A DNA stretch of 64,000 bases from Gnetum montanum (lineage: Eukaryota; Streptophyta; Gnetopsida; Gnetales; Gnetaceae): positions 317,792 to 381,791 of the forward strand of contig MNCI01015542.1 of the NCBI GenBank assembly GCA_015680685.1. The letters run 5' to 3'. The position numbers and the translations under genes were made by a program. Under the pieces are notes generated by a model, which had not been told where the DNA came from, ran no database searches, and was given only the letters and a program-made list of their open reading frames with translations. Below, piece by piece: positions 46,991-57,380 of this stretch; position 1 is the first letter of the stretch, and the number at the start of each line of letters is the position of its first letter.

Positions 46991-47343
46991 TTGGAAATCC
47001 CTACTCACTTCAAGCAGGATCCATTAGAACTAGAAACTTTACCGACCGGTATGGAGTATGCATTTTTAACGAATGGTAAAATGGTCATCATTAATGCCAA
47101 ACTTGCTCTTGAGCAAAAAGAAAAGTTGTTGAAAGTGCTGAAGAAATGGTTAAAATCCTTTTCTTGGTCATATCTAGAGTTAACACAAATCAATCCAACG
47201 ATATGCAGCATTGCATCTACACTAATGTACTCATGAAGCCTAGAAGGTAGTCACAGAGGCAACTGAACCCCAAATTGAAGCAAATCATTAAGGAGGAGAT
47301 AGAGCAACTCCTCAAGGTAGGGTTCATCTATCCAATTATGGAT
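46991..47343 (+). pseudogene. E1 reverse transcriptase, N-terminal part (interrupted)
   Basis: The pre-RT segment of the Athila type: LPTGMEYAFLTNGK, EQKEKLLKVLKKW, INPTIC, then RQLNPKLKQIIKEEIEQLL and VGFIYPI, which normally continues directly as DSEW. It stops at 47343 and resumes at 52730 as MDSEWISLLVIIPKK. The five bases TGGAT flank the interruption on both sides. Confidence 0.8.
47339..47343. repeat. Left target-site duplication of E2 (TGGAT)
   Basis: TGGAT at 47339-47343 is repeated exactly at 52730-52734, immediately outside the two LTR ends of element E2. Confidence 0.85.
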
Positions 47344-48154
47344 TGATGAGTGGTGAGATACCCCTATGCCCAACCATACAAATCACAGGCATTCACATGC
47401 GATCTGGTCAAATTTCGTAGACTATAATTACTAAGTACACTAGAGCTAAATAGTGCATGTGTGTTGTCCATTTGTTGTCTTCCCAATTTCACTTGTGGAA
47501 TGTAATTGTATGGTTAAGTGTGACTGAGGCATAATATTTTTTATTATTTTGTGTTTTATCAGATTACTCACCTTAAACAAGAATAAAAGTAAGAGTAATT
47601 AAATGCTAAGTAAATTATGGCCTAATCTAGCCTAAAATAAGTAACCATTCCCACTTCCTGAACACATCCTAAACTTTGTGTAAACATTTTTGGGTTGTCA
47701 AATGCTAACCATTTCTAAGCTACCAAGTGTCACACATATGTTCGAAGGGGTCATGCTTGTGTATTTTACTGAGTTTCTTGATTAATCAAAATTAATTGCT
47801 ACATGAATAACATTAATGAAAATTGCATGAAACCACAATATATAAATGCATAAGAAATAAAGTCTCAACTACTGCAAGGATGAATCAAAGAGTTCATCTT
47901 TATTTCCAACATAATGATATGTTTAGGTACATCAATGTTTGAATAAAGATCTGTTCACACTTAGACCTCCTGTTGCGGGCACTTGGAAAATATTCTAACT
48001 CTCAAATGGACAAACTAAAAGAGTTTTGCTACTTGACTACTAAAAACTTCTCTCAATCATGCACCTAGGCACTGTATTTATAGACTCAGAAGTAACCATA
48101 CGATATCAAATGTATGATATCGCATCTTGGGTTGTCATATCGCATACCTGATAT
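47344..48154 (-). mobile_element. 3' LTR of element E2 (truncated)
   Basis: Starts TGATGAGTGGTGAGATACC and follows the 51926-52729 LTR very closely, clearly more so than the other LTR pairs here, up to the GATATC-rich U3 at about 48154. The outermost U3 end (TGATAAATCAT in sense) is missing, so an internal deletion has removed the U3 start and polypurine tract. Confidence 0.75.
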
Positions 48155-49175
48155 CATGGCTAGAAGGATGCATCGTTCCAAATTGGAGAGAAGGTAGGAA
48201 GTGAGAAAGGACCTTAGTTAGAGGAGATAAGACAAGTCCCATAACCAGTGTGTCTAAGGGGCGTGCTTTGAATTCATATGTTTTTTTAATGGGAACCACA
48301 CCATGCAAAGACCCATGTGTTTTACGCATTTATTTTGTCCAAGGGATGTGCTTTGAATCCTCATCTTTTTTTTTATGAGGACCACACCATGCAAGGACTT
48401 ATTTGAATTCCTGTTGTAGAATAACACAGAACGATAAGAAGCTCATGAGAACACTTCCACACATAGGAAAATAGAAAAGCACAAAGAATATCACATCCCT
48501 TTGAAACCACATCCTATCTAAACCTTTGATTCATTCTCAATTCTGGAAACTACACAAGTCACCAATTTATTAAAGTTGCATTAATGAAGAAGGGACTACA
48601 CATTTCCAAAACAAGGAAAACCATAGAGTATGTGGATGGGTGGATAATGTAGACTCACTGCTTGTTACATAAAAATAAACCATGTCCTAGTCATCAATAA
48701 TGACATTCAAAGTTAGAAACTAGACACCAACAATCAAATTACAAATGAAATATACCACTAGCGAGTAGCACATTACCATTGTACTGGACACCTTATTAGT
48801 AGAAAGAGTAGAGAAACACATTAAACATAAGAAGATATAAAAGAAATTAAAAGATTATGCAATAAATATCAAATATATTAATGATGGTATAAAAAAACTT
48901 AGAAAAGATCAATAACCTAAAAAATAAAAAGATGTAAAACAAATATGTAAAACAAAGAATATGAAAACAAAAAGTTGTAAAATCAAAAATGTGTAAAACA
49001 AAAAAGTCAAAAGATTGAGGAGCCACATAAAGTGTTAGTATGGGTGACCATCTCCTGCACAACTAAGTTGAAATGAGGAGATCTAAAAGATTGAGCATGG
49101 TTGCCCATCTAACGAGGTGTTTGTTGAGTTGGTTGGCTTGGGCTCATGGAAAGGTTTCACTTGTTGGATGTTGAC
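48155..49175 (-). mobile_element. Element E2: post-integrase spacer
   Basis: In minus sense this matches the E1 spacer: CTAACTAAGGTCCTTTCTC (about 48.21 kb) and GAATTCAAAGCACGCCCCTTAGAC (about 48.24-48.27 kb), with T-rich stretches. A second partial GATTCAAAGCAC occurs near 48.35 kb. No ORF X is present in E2: the spacer joins the truncated LTR directly. No coding sequence. Confidence 0.55.
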
Positions 49176-50260
49176 TAATTATTTCTTATCTAGGCTATCA
49201 AGTTTATGGATAATCATGGCCGAAGATGAAAAAATCTTATCAATAATGTAAGGTCCTTCCCATAATGCTTGAAATTTGGTTTGTTGGGGTATATGTGTAG
49301 GATTCCAATAGAGAACCTTGTCTCCTGGTTGAAACTTGACTTTTCTTATTTTGAAGTTATGGCATTTCTTGTTGAATTCCATATGCATTTCATTGGATGA
49401 TAGGGCCATTAACTATTTTTTTTAGCAAGTTGAGGTTCATTAATCATTCTTTCTGTGCTAGACTTAGATGTAGGTCAAGGTCACAAGCTATAGAGAGTGT
49501 ACGGAGCTCAGATTGGATGGGCAGTATTGGTAGTTTTCCGTACACGAGCTCATGCGGAGAATAACCTATGGGAAGCTTCTATGTGGAGTGAGAGGCCCAA
49601 AGGGCATCATTTAATTTGATACTCTAGTCCCTTCAATATTTGCTCATGGTGCACGTTAAAATTTTTGTAATCTCCTGATTAGTGACTTCAGCTTGACCAT
49701 TGGCTTGGGTGTGATATGGTGTTGTGAGTTTATGCTTAACCCCCAAGCACTGCATCAGTTTTTAGAAAGTGGCACTTATAAAATCAGTTTCATTATCAAA
49801 AATTAACACACAAGGCACACCAAACCTATTTATGATATTTTTTGTACAAATCAAGTAGCAGTGGTGGATGTATAGTCAGTGACAGCTACTACCTCTACCC
49901 ACTTGGTGTAATAGTCAACTATGACTATGATGTATGCCTTTTCATTTGATAAAGGTGCGATGTGACCCATAAAGCCAATGCCCCAAATATTGAATGGCTC
50001 AAGAGGTTGAATACATTATTGTGGCCCCTCCATTCAAGTTGGCATTCCACCATTCCTCTAGCAACAATCACAAGCACAAACAAATTGGTGTTCATCCTTG
50101 AGGATTGTTGGCTAATAATATCCTGCCATGAGGATTTTTATGGTTGTGCATATCCTAGCATAATGGCCCCCACAAGGGCCTTCGTGAGCATCTTGTAGAA
50201 TGTGCAATTGATCCGTATCAGGGACAAACCAACGTACCAGGCCATCAGGATAGACTTTGT
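49176..50260 (-). pseudogene. Integrase of element E2
   Basis: Minus strand. The zinc-domain remnant is at about 50.05-50.25 kb. The core has GIGFMGHIAPLSNEKAYI, VIVDYYTKWVEVVAV (first Asp), IFDNETDF (second Asp) and ANGQAEVTNQE (Glu), so the D-D-E triad is intact. A large open stretch at 49409-49179 covers the C-terminal domain (KVKFQPGDKVLYWNP, FQALWEGPYIIDKI, AMIIHKL). Only a few stops break the domain, consistent with E2 being the youngest insertion here. Confidence 0.75.
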
Positions 50261-50945
50261 AAAGGTTTTCATTAATTTCCATGAAATGCTTGACCTGGTG
50301 AAGAAACTGTTATTTCTTTCTGGTGTCCATCACTTGTGGTAGTTCTTGCTTGAGCAAATAAATGAGGATGGTATCATACCATTTTGGTTCATCAGGCATT
50401 TGTGCATTAATAGCCCTTGCAAGAAGAGATTCATCAAGGAATTGACTAGATAAGGGACTCTCTTTCTCTTTTTCATCCCATCTTACTCACGATAAGTGAT
50501 CTGTAACCACATTGTCCACACCTTTTCAATCTACCATTGTGAGATCGAACTCCTGCAAAATCATGAGCCACCATATGACACTGGGCTCACTATTGGTTTA
50601 TTCATTAAAATTGGATGGCACTATGATCTATGTGCATGAACACTTTATAGCCAAGCACATAGTGCCTAAACTTCTCTAAGGTGAACACCACTGCCATCAA
50701 CTCCTTTTCTATGGTGATGTAGTTTAGTTGTGCACCTACAATGCTTCAACTTGCGCAATGAATGTAATATGGATGTTTTTGATCATCCATCTACATAAGC
50801 ACTACCCCCAAAGCATAATTTGATGCATCAGTCATCACATGAAATGGTCTGGACCAATTGGATGCTTATAGAATTGGGGTTTCAACATGCTTTTGCTTTA
50901 GTTGCTAAAATGTTGTTTCACATGCAAGGTTCCAAACGAATGATG
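50261..50945 (-). pseudogene. RNase H region of element E2, joined to gag
   Basis: In minus sense it begins in the RT connection (FVWNLACETTF), then VMTDASNYALGVVL (first catalytic Asp), TIEKELMAVVF (Glu) and FMHIDHSAI (Asp); all three are present. The domain continues with ADHLS-equivalent and spacer sequence toward integrase. Upstream it abuts gag sequence at about 50945, so zinc knuckle, protease and RT are deleted. Several stops. Confidence 0.7.
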
Positions 50946-51760
50946 GTACCTATGATGGTTTCTCTATTAGCCCTTCTTTCTTGATGATGGGTATCTTTGA
51001 ATTACCCACGTCTTCAGTCACAACTTTCTCGATGGTCCCTTTTGTTATTCTAGTCCCGTCAGTCACCTCCATCACGATTATTCCTTCTACAACCATGATC
51101 TAAGCCAAATGAAGAAGAAGATGATGATGATGAAGCAGGAGAAGAAGGGGAACTTGCTTTGTGCTGATGCCTATCATTCTTCCTTCGATGGTCATGACCA
51201 CGATTGTAATCATGACCTTCTTTTTCCCCTTATCATAACTTACCTCTCTAGATCCATTTTTGTCATTGGATCCATTTTGACCAAAACTTGGATTATGAAT
51301 TATGGATTGTACGTTCTATTTGAGGGCTTCTTGAACAAAGTCAAAGAGAGGAGAATCACTAAAGAAGTAGTTCCCTCCATCAAATGGGCCAAGTAGAGGT
51401 GGAAAAGTGTTTGACCTTGTCCTTCACAAGCTCGTGTTGGTGCTCCAGTTGATGATCCCTTAATCTTTGTGCTTTAGTGGGATGATAATCCCTTGAGTTA
51501 GGATCTCGCATCTCATATTCTAAATGAAGATGTTGAAGCCCATGTCATGTGAGCATTAGCTAGCACCTTGTTGGAATAGATTGATCAGGTGGCAACACAA
51601 AGTTGCCTTCCATGTTGTACCATTGCAGTAGTTCATCTTGATGCAACATGAAGGTGAAGTTAGGTACATACTCATTAGGATGAGCATATGCTACCCGGTA
51701 TTGCTAAGACACCTAAACTACCCTAGGCAGAGATGGTCTCCTATGAGAAGAAGATATTTT
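50946..51760 (-). pseudogene. gag N-terminal part of element E2
   Basis: Minus strand: VAYAHPNEYVPNFTFMLHQ and DELLQWYNMEGNF (about 51.70-51.60 kb), HLHLEYEMRDPNSRDYHP, then a Ser/Asp/Arg-rich stretch (about 51.30-51.00 kb) ending in HRESCD and HHQERRANRETI. It corresponds to the first third of the gag in B and E1. The capsid core is deleted by the junction near 50945. Confidence 0.7.
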
Positions 51761-51906
51761 GTGTTAATAAACTTATAAGAAATGTGTAGTTAAGGTATAA
51801 TTTAATTATAATTATAATTTTTATTTTCAAAAGATTTAACTCTTAGGGTTCAAACAACAAGATTACTAAGTTTTAGTCAATTTAGATAGCACACGTAGAA
51901 TTACAG

Positions 51907-51924
51907 TCCTTGACAATGATGTCA
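51907..51924 (-). other. Primer-binding site of E2
   Basis: Minus strand TGACATCATTGTCAAGGA, one base inside the LTR that starts at 51926. It is a decayed version of the family's tRNA-Asp-type site. Confidence 0.6.
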
Positions 51925-51925
51925 A

Positions 51926-52729
51926 TGATGAGCAATGAGATACCCCTACATCCAACCATACAAATCACAAGCATTCATGTTTGATCTGGTTGAATTCTGC
52001 AGACTATCATTACTAAGTATGCTAGAGCTAAATAGTGCATGCATGTTGTCCATTCATTATCTTCCCAATCCCACTTGTGGAATGCAATTGTATGGTTAAG
52101 TTTGACTGAGGCATAAGATTTTTTATTATTTTGTGTTTTATCAAATTACTCACCTAGAAAAAGAATAAAAGTAAGAGTAATTAAATGCTAAGTAAACTAT
52201 GGCCTAATCTAGCCTAACACAATAATGGTTCCCACTTCTTCGACACATCCTGAACTTTGTGTAAACACTGTTGGGTTGTCAAACGCTAATCATTTCTAAG
52301 CTAACAAGTGTCACACGTATGTTTGAAGGGGTCATGCTCATGTGTTTTACTGAGTTGCTTGATTAATCAAACTTAATTACTGCTTGATTACCAAAATATA
52401 TAAATGCATAAGAAATAAAGTCTCAAGTGCTGCAAGGATGAATCAAAGAGTTCATCTTTATTACCAACACAATGGTGTATTTAGGTACATCAATGCTTCA
52501 ATAAAGATCCATTCACACTTAGACCTCCCACTGCAGGCACTTGAAAAATATTCTAACTCTCAAATGGACCAAATACAAGAGTTTTGCTACTTGACTACCA
52601 AAAATTTCTCTCAATCATGTGCCCAAGCACTATATTATAAACTTGGAAGTAACCCTACGATATCGCATCTTGGGTTGTGATATCACATACCCGATAGTGT
52701 GTACCTAATATGAAAAATATGATTTATCA
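51926..52729 (-). mobile_element. 5' LTR of element E2
   Basis: An 804-bp LTR from TGATGAGCAATGAGATACC to GATTTATCA. Sense U3 starts TGATAAATCATATTTTTC and carries ATATC-type repeats. It is followed on the plus strand by the TGGAT duplication and by the resumption of E1's RT. Confidence 0.8.
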
Positions 52730-53500
52730 TGGATAGTGAATGGATTAGTCTACTTGTAATTATACCAAAGAAGGAAGGTAAATGGCAAGTTTTCATTGAC
52801 TTCAAGTTGTTGAATATGGCAACATTTAAAGATCATTTTTCTTTGCCATTTGTAGATCAAGTGTTAGACGCCATATCAAGGCATTGTTATTATAGCTTTT
52901 TGGATGGTTATAGTGGATATAACCAAATCCAAATTGCACCCAAAGATTAGGCCAAGACAACATTCATGAGTCCCTAGGGAACTTTTGCATATTATAAGAT
53001 GTCATTTAGTTTGTTCAATGCCCTACAACATTTCAACGCTTGGTTCTCAGTATCTTTCAATAGCAAATTTGTAGTGGTGTTAAAGTCTTCATGTATGACT
53101 TTTCCACCTATGGAGCTACCTTTGAGCAAGCCATGGACTGACTTGAACAAGTTTTAAAGAGATGTGCTAAGACAAACCTATGGCTTAACTAGAAAAAAAG
53201 CCATCTCATGGTTCAAGAGGGCATAGTGCTAGGACATAGAATTTCACAAAAAGGGATTGAGGTAGACCTAGAAAAGATAACGGTCATTTAAGAAATAACA
53301 TGCCAACCAAAGATCGTTAAATATGTTTGATCATTCCTTGGACACACTAACTACTATCGACAATTTATTGAGAATTTCTCTAAGATTGCAAAGTTGTTAT
53401 TAGAACTTACAAAGAAAGATGCACCTTTCATCTAGACCAAGCAATGTGAACACACATTCCAATAATTAAAGGAGAAACTCATAGAAACACCAATTCTACA
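52730..53500 (+). pseudogene. E1 reverse transcriptase, resumed
   Basis: MDSEWISLLVIIPKKEGKW, LPFVDQVLDAISRH, YYSFLDGYSGYNQI (first catalytic Asp region) and IAPKD, all typical of the Athila branch. Beyond about 52.95 kb stops and frameshifts increase; the region that should hold the catalytic YxDD-type loop reads near VFMYDFST (about 53.08-53.11 kb), so the second Asp pair is degraded. LGHRISQKGIEVDLEKI-equivalent sequence at 53.23-53.28 kb and a [13 protein letters not shown] segment at 53.34-53.38 kb follow. Confidence 0.75.
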
Positions 53501-53900
53501 AGCACCAGACTAGTCTAGACCCTTCCACATCATGATAGATGCATCTAACTATGCCTTGGGAGTTGTGCTCATGCAAATGGACCATAAGAAATGTTCATAT
53601 TACATCCATTATGTGAGTTGAAGCATTGTGGGGGCACAGTTAAATTACACCACCATGGAGAAAGAATTAATGGCAATGGTATATGCACTACAAACATTTA
53701 GGTACTATGTGCTTGGTTACAAAGTATTTATGCATACAAACCATAGAGCAATCTACTTCCTCATGAATAAGCTAGCAGTGAGCCCTCGTGTTATACAATG
53801 GCTTGTGATCTTGCAAGAATTTGATCCTATGGTAGATTGAAAATGAACTAAGAATGTGGTCGCTGATCACCTCTCTTTCTTAAGATGGGATAACAAAGAG
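53501..53900 (+). pseudogene. RNase H of element E1
   Basis: MIDASNYALGVVLMQMD (first Asp) at about 53.53-53.58 kb, NYTTMEKELMAMVYAL (Glu), then FMHTNHRAIYFLMNK, where the family has TDH; the second catalytic Asp is Asn. It ends with VVADHLSFL near 53.88 kb. Confidence 0.75.
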
Positions 53901-55265
53901 AAGGAGAGCCCACTCTCTAACCAATTTCCTAAAAAACTTCTCTTTACTAGAGTAATAAGTGAACAAACAATTGCAACAGCAACATGGTATAATGGCATCC
54001 TCACATATATTCTCACTCAGGAGATGCCACAAGACTTGGATTTTAGGAGGAAGCAACAATTTCTTCATCGACTCAAATACTTCATGGAAATCAATGGACA
54101 CCTTTACAAGGTGTGTACCGATGACCTGATTCATTGTTGTGTCCTGACAAAGATCAACTGTGCATTCTCCAGGATGCTCATGAAGGACCTTGTGGAGGCT
54201 ACTATGCAAGGAGATGCATGACCATGAAAATCCTAATGGCAAGGTACTATTAGCCTACAATCTTTAGGAATGCCTAGCAGTTCGTCAAGTCTTGAGAACA
54301 TTGTCAATGTGACAAGGGATGACCGCTTGCATGGAAGGTGCTCAACAGTGGATTCAACCACTAGAGTCTTTGAACATAGGGGGCATTAACTTCATGGGTC
54401 CCATCACATCCATGTCCAATAGAAAGGCATATATTATAGTAGTAGTTGAGTACTACACAAAATGGGCAAAAGTAGCAGCTGTTATTGATTTTACATCATC
54501 CACTACTACAAAATTTATATAAGAAAAATATCGTGAATAGGTTTGGGATGCCACATTCACTAATTTTTGATAATGGAACTCATTTCATAGGTGCCACATT
54601 TAGAAAATTAATGCAACACTTAGAGGTAGAACATAAACTAACAACACCTTACCACCACTAAGCCAATAGTCAAGCAAAGGTAACCAACTGGGAGATTACA
54701 AAAATACTAATGCAAATCATTAGCAAATATAGGAAGGACTATAGTACAAAACTTAACTATGCTCTTTGGGCTTATTTTTCAACTTGGAAACCTCCTATTG
54801 GCTATTCTCCCTATGAGTTAGTATATGGGAAACTTCCAATGCTCCCAATCTAATCTAAGCTCCATATACTCTCAACAACCTATGATCTAAACCTTGGACT
54901 AAGTCTAGCACAAAAGGAAAGATTGATCAATTTGAACATGCTAGATGAAAATCGATTAGTGGCCCTATCCTTGAATGAGGTGAACAAGGCATTCAGCAAG
55001 CAACGTCATGACCTTAGAATCAAGAAGGTAAAACTTCAACTAGGAGATAAGGTTCTTTACTAGAACCCCACACATGTACCTTAAAATATAAAATTCCAAA
55101 CATTGTGTAAGGAACCTTATATAATGGATCAAACCTTTCCCTCTAGGGCCATGTTGATCTACAAACCTGACAACCCAAATAAAAAGTAATTGGTCAACAT
55201 CCAACAAGTGAAGCCTTTCCTTAAACTAAGACAAGTCAGTGTAAACACCACCTCAATGGTTGGAT
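53901..55265 (+). pseudogene. Integrase of element E1
   Basis: An open stretch at 53856-54221 covers the tether and N-domain start; the zinc-binding H-H-C-C is partly lost. The core: GGINFMGPITSMSNRKAY and VVEYYTKW (family V-D-Y; the first Asp is Glu), IFDNGTHF (second Asp kept), ANSQAKVTN (family GQAEVTN; the Glu is Lys). Two catalytic residues are therefore changed. The C-terminal domain (KVKLQLGDKVLY, EPYIMD, AMLIYKPDN) ends LVNIQQVKPFLKLR near 55.22 kb. Confidence 0.75.
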
Positions 55266-56839
55266 GATCATATTCTATTTTTTGGATCTCCTCCTTCCAA
55301 CTTAGTCATGGGGGAGATGGCGAATCATGCTGACCATTACCATGGCCTCTCAATTTTTTTACCTTTTTGTTTTTCACATTTTTGATTTTACAAATTTTTT
55401 ATTTTTCAATTTTTCTAATTTTACACCATCTTTAGTACCTTTAAACTTTCTTGATTGTTTTACACCTTCTTATATATTTTACCGTATTTTGCTTTCTTTT
55501 TTTGTGTGATATTTTCTCATTTTTGCTAATACATTTGCTTTATTACCACAGGACATAATGTTGTTGTTGCTATTTACTAATGATGGTTTGTGCTTAATGT
55601 GTGATTTTCCATGTCTGGTTTCTATTTTAAAATTTTGATATCTGATGACTTTGACATGGTTTATTTTTCATGGAATCAGCAGTGAGTCCACATGATCTGG
55701 CCATCCAATGAACTCTATGGTTTTTCTTTTTCTGGGAATTTGAAGTCCCTTTTCATTAAAGAAATTTTTAATTAATTGGTGACCTTGGTAGTTTGAAAAT
55801 TAGGAAGCATTCAAAGGTTTGCAAAGGGTGTGACTTCAAGGGGACTCAATACTCTTTGTTGTAGTCTTCTACTTTCTTGAGTGCTTGAGTGTTTTTCACA
55901 GACTTCTTACTGTTCCACACCAACCAATAATAGGAAGTTAAATAAGTCATTACATGGTGTGTTTCCCATTCAATATATATATATACACACACACACATAC
56001 ATGATGTGAATTCAAAGCACACCCCTTAGACAAATAAAAGGGCTACAAGCACTAGTTATGGGACTCCAACAACATGCACCTATGCTTGAAAGTCCCCTCT
56101 AACTAAAGCCCTTTTTCTCTCTTACTTTTTACTTCTCTTTTCTTCTCTCTATGGAATGGTGGTTTCCTTGTGGAAGCACTCTTGTGTCTCAAGTGGATGA
56201 ATCAATCTTAAAGTGGCAATGTGAATTTACTAAAAGTAGATGGTTTTAGTCTGGGCTAAGGATGGAACTTCTTGGGTCATTTTAACCACAAAATCCACAA
56301 AGAACTTCTTATGACCTCAATTCGAAACTCCATTCCACCTTCTATATCATCCATCCATGTTTTCATAACTCACCTCACTATCATGTTCTAGGTTATGCTC
56401 TATGTCTTGGTCTGATGTGTTGGGATTCTTGAGTAAAATCTTTTGGGTTGGCCTTTAACTTGTCATGATCATTAAACTGACTATGGGACCCAGAGACTCC
56501 TTAGTTGAGGTTATGCAAGGACAAAAAAGGGCATCAGCCTACTATGGGGAGGATGCACTTGTATCTCTTGGCTTGATTAGTTAAGGTTTCTTATTTTTGA
56601 CATCGCTACAATCTTATCTTTTGCATTTTCCATTGCGTAAACCACTCAATACTCATTCTTTCATTCCATTCATCCACTAAATCAATTTTTTCCATTTTCT
56701 TCAAATTTATGAGCTTTAACACCCTCTTCTCATGTTTTCTTACTATTCTTAGTCTTCTGAGATTTCATTTGATCCCAATTTCATCCAAAAATTCTTTGTA
56801 TTTTAAAAGTTTGACCAAGTCAATTATGGTCATTAGCTA
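55266..56839 (+). mobile_element. E1: spacer between integrase and ORF X promoter
   Basis: Non-coding. It begins with AGTCATGGGGGAGATGGC at 55304, which resembles the polypurine context before E1's 3' LTR (CAGTCATGGGAGTA at 60261). A T-rich stretch and a (TA)n(CA)n microsatellite at 55973-55999 follow, then GAATTCAAAGCACACCCC near 56010, shared with B and E2. A GGGGAGGATGCACTTGTAT block near 56543 is shared with A. No gene. Confidence 0.6.
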
Positions 56840-56935
56840 CATCGACGAGGCCTCTTTGACACAGCTAACCACGTCGACGAGGTCTCATCAATGTAGTGCT
56901 TAGATCATATATATACTATCAAGCACTTAGGAATT
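56840..56935 (+). promoter_or_regulatory. Internal U3-like promoter before ORF X in E1
   Basis: Motifs in order: ACATCGACGAGGCC, TTGACACAGCTAACCACG, TCGACGAGGTCTCATCAATG, TAGTG, a TATA box (CATATATATACT at 56908-56919), then AGCACTTAG. E1's 3' LTR U3 at about 60298-60420 has the same order: GCATTGATGAGGCC, TTGACGCAGCTTACCATG, TTGATGAGGCCCCATTGACG, TAGTG, AATATAAATATG, GCACTTGTAG. No U5 end or primer site follows; a leader of about 460 bp runs to ORF X. Confidence 0.55.
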
Positions 56936-57380
56936 TTTGCCATTTTCTCATAACACATAGGAAGCTTTTGCAATTTTTCAGAGCCCAGAATCTTCCATAG
57001 CCTTAACTTACAAACTGTTTATTCAAATCACTTTGTTTTTTAGTCCTACACTTACCAAAGGTAAGATCTTTATTGTGCGGGCTGCAAACCTTAAGGTTTT
57101 AGATGAAAAATCAATGAAATTTTTTAGAAATTTTCCTAACTGTCCCAAAGGTTTAATAACCTTAATCATATATAAACATCAACCTTTTTCCCAAGTTAAC
57201 CCTTCCAACAACCTCCAAGATGAATTATTCATAATAACACATAAAATAAATGATAATTGAGTTAATTAAATCAACCATAATCACTACTTAACCAAGTGTA
57301 AATATCCTCAAGAGTTAAGGTATTCCAATTAGTTTAAGATTACACAATGATTGCTAATCCATGGTCTTATTGTGATTATA
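56936..57380 (+). mobile_element. E1: leader of ORF X
   Basis: AT-rich, with one short open stretch (57033-57260) that matches nothing I know. It contains GATCTTTATTG near 57067, faintly like the polyadenylation region of the LTR. No other feature is seen. Confidence 0.35.

Noticed and set aside
48847-49062. Minus-strand Phe/Leu-rich 71-codon frame as a transmembrane protein
   Set aside because: It lies in the T-rich non-coding spacer of E2; equivalent spacers in E1 and B are not open and show no conserved peptide.
51109-51396. Plus-strand open frame of 95 codons with a Met/Lys-rich start
   Set aside because: It is the reverse complement of the Ser/Asp-rich part of E2's gag on the minus strand; the repeats there make chance open frames.
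55973-55999. (TA)n(CA)n tract as a regulatory element
   Set aside because: A simple microsatellite within E1's spacer, absent at the same place in B; ordinary slippage explains it.
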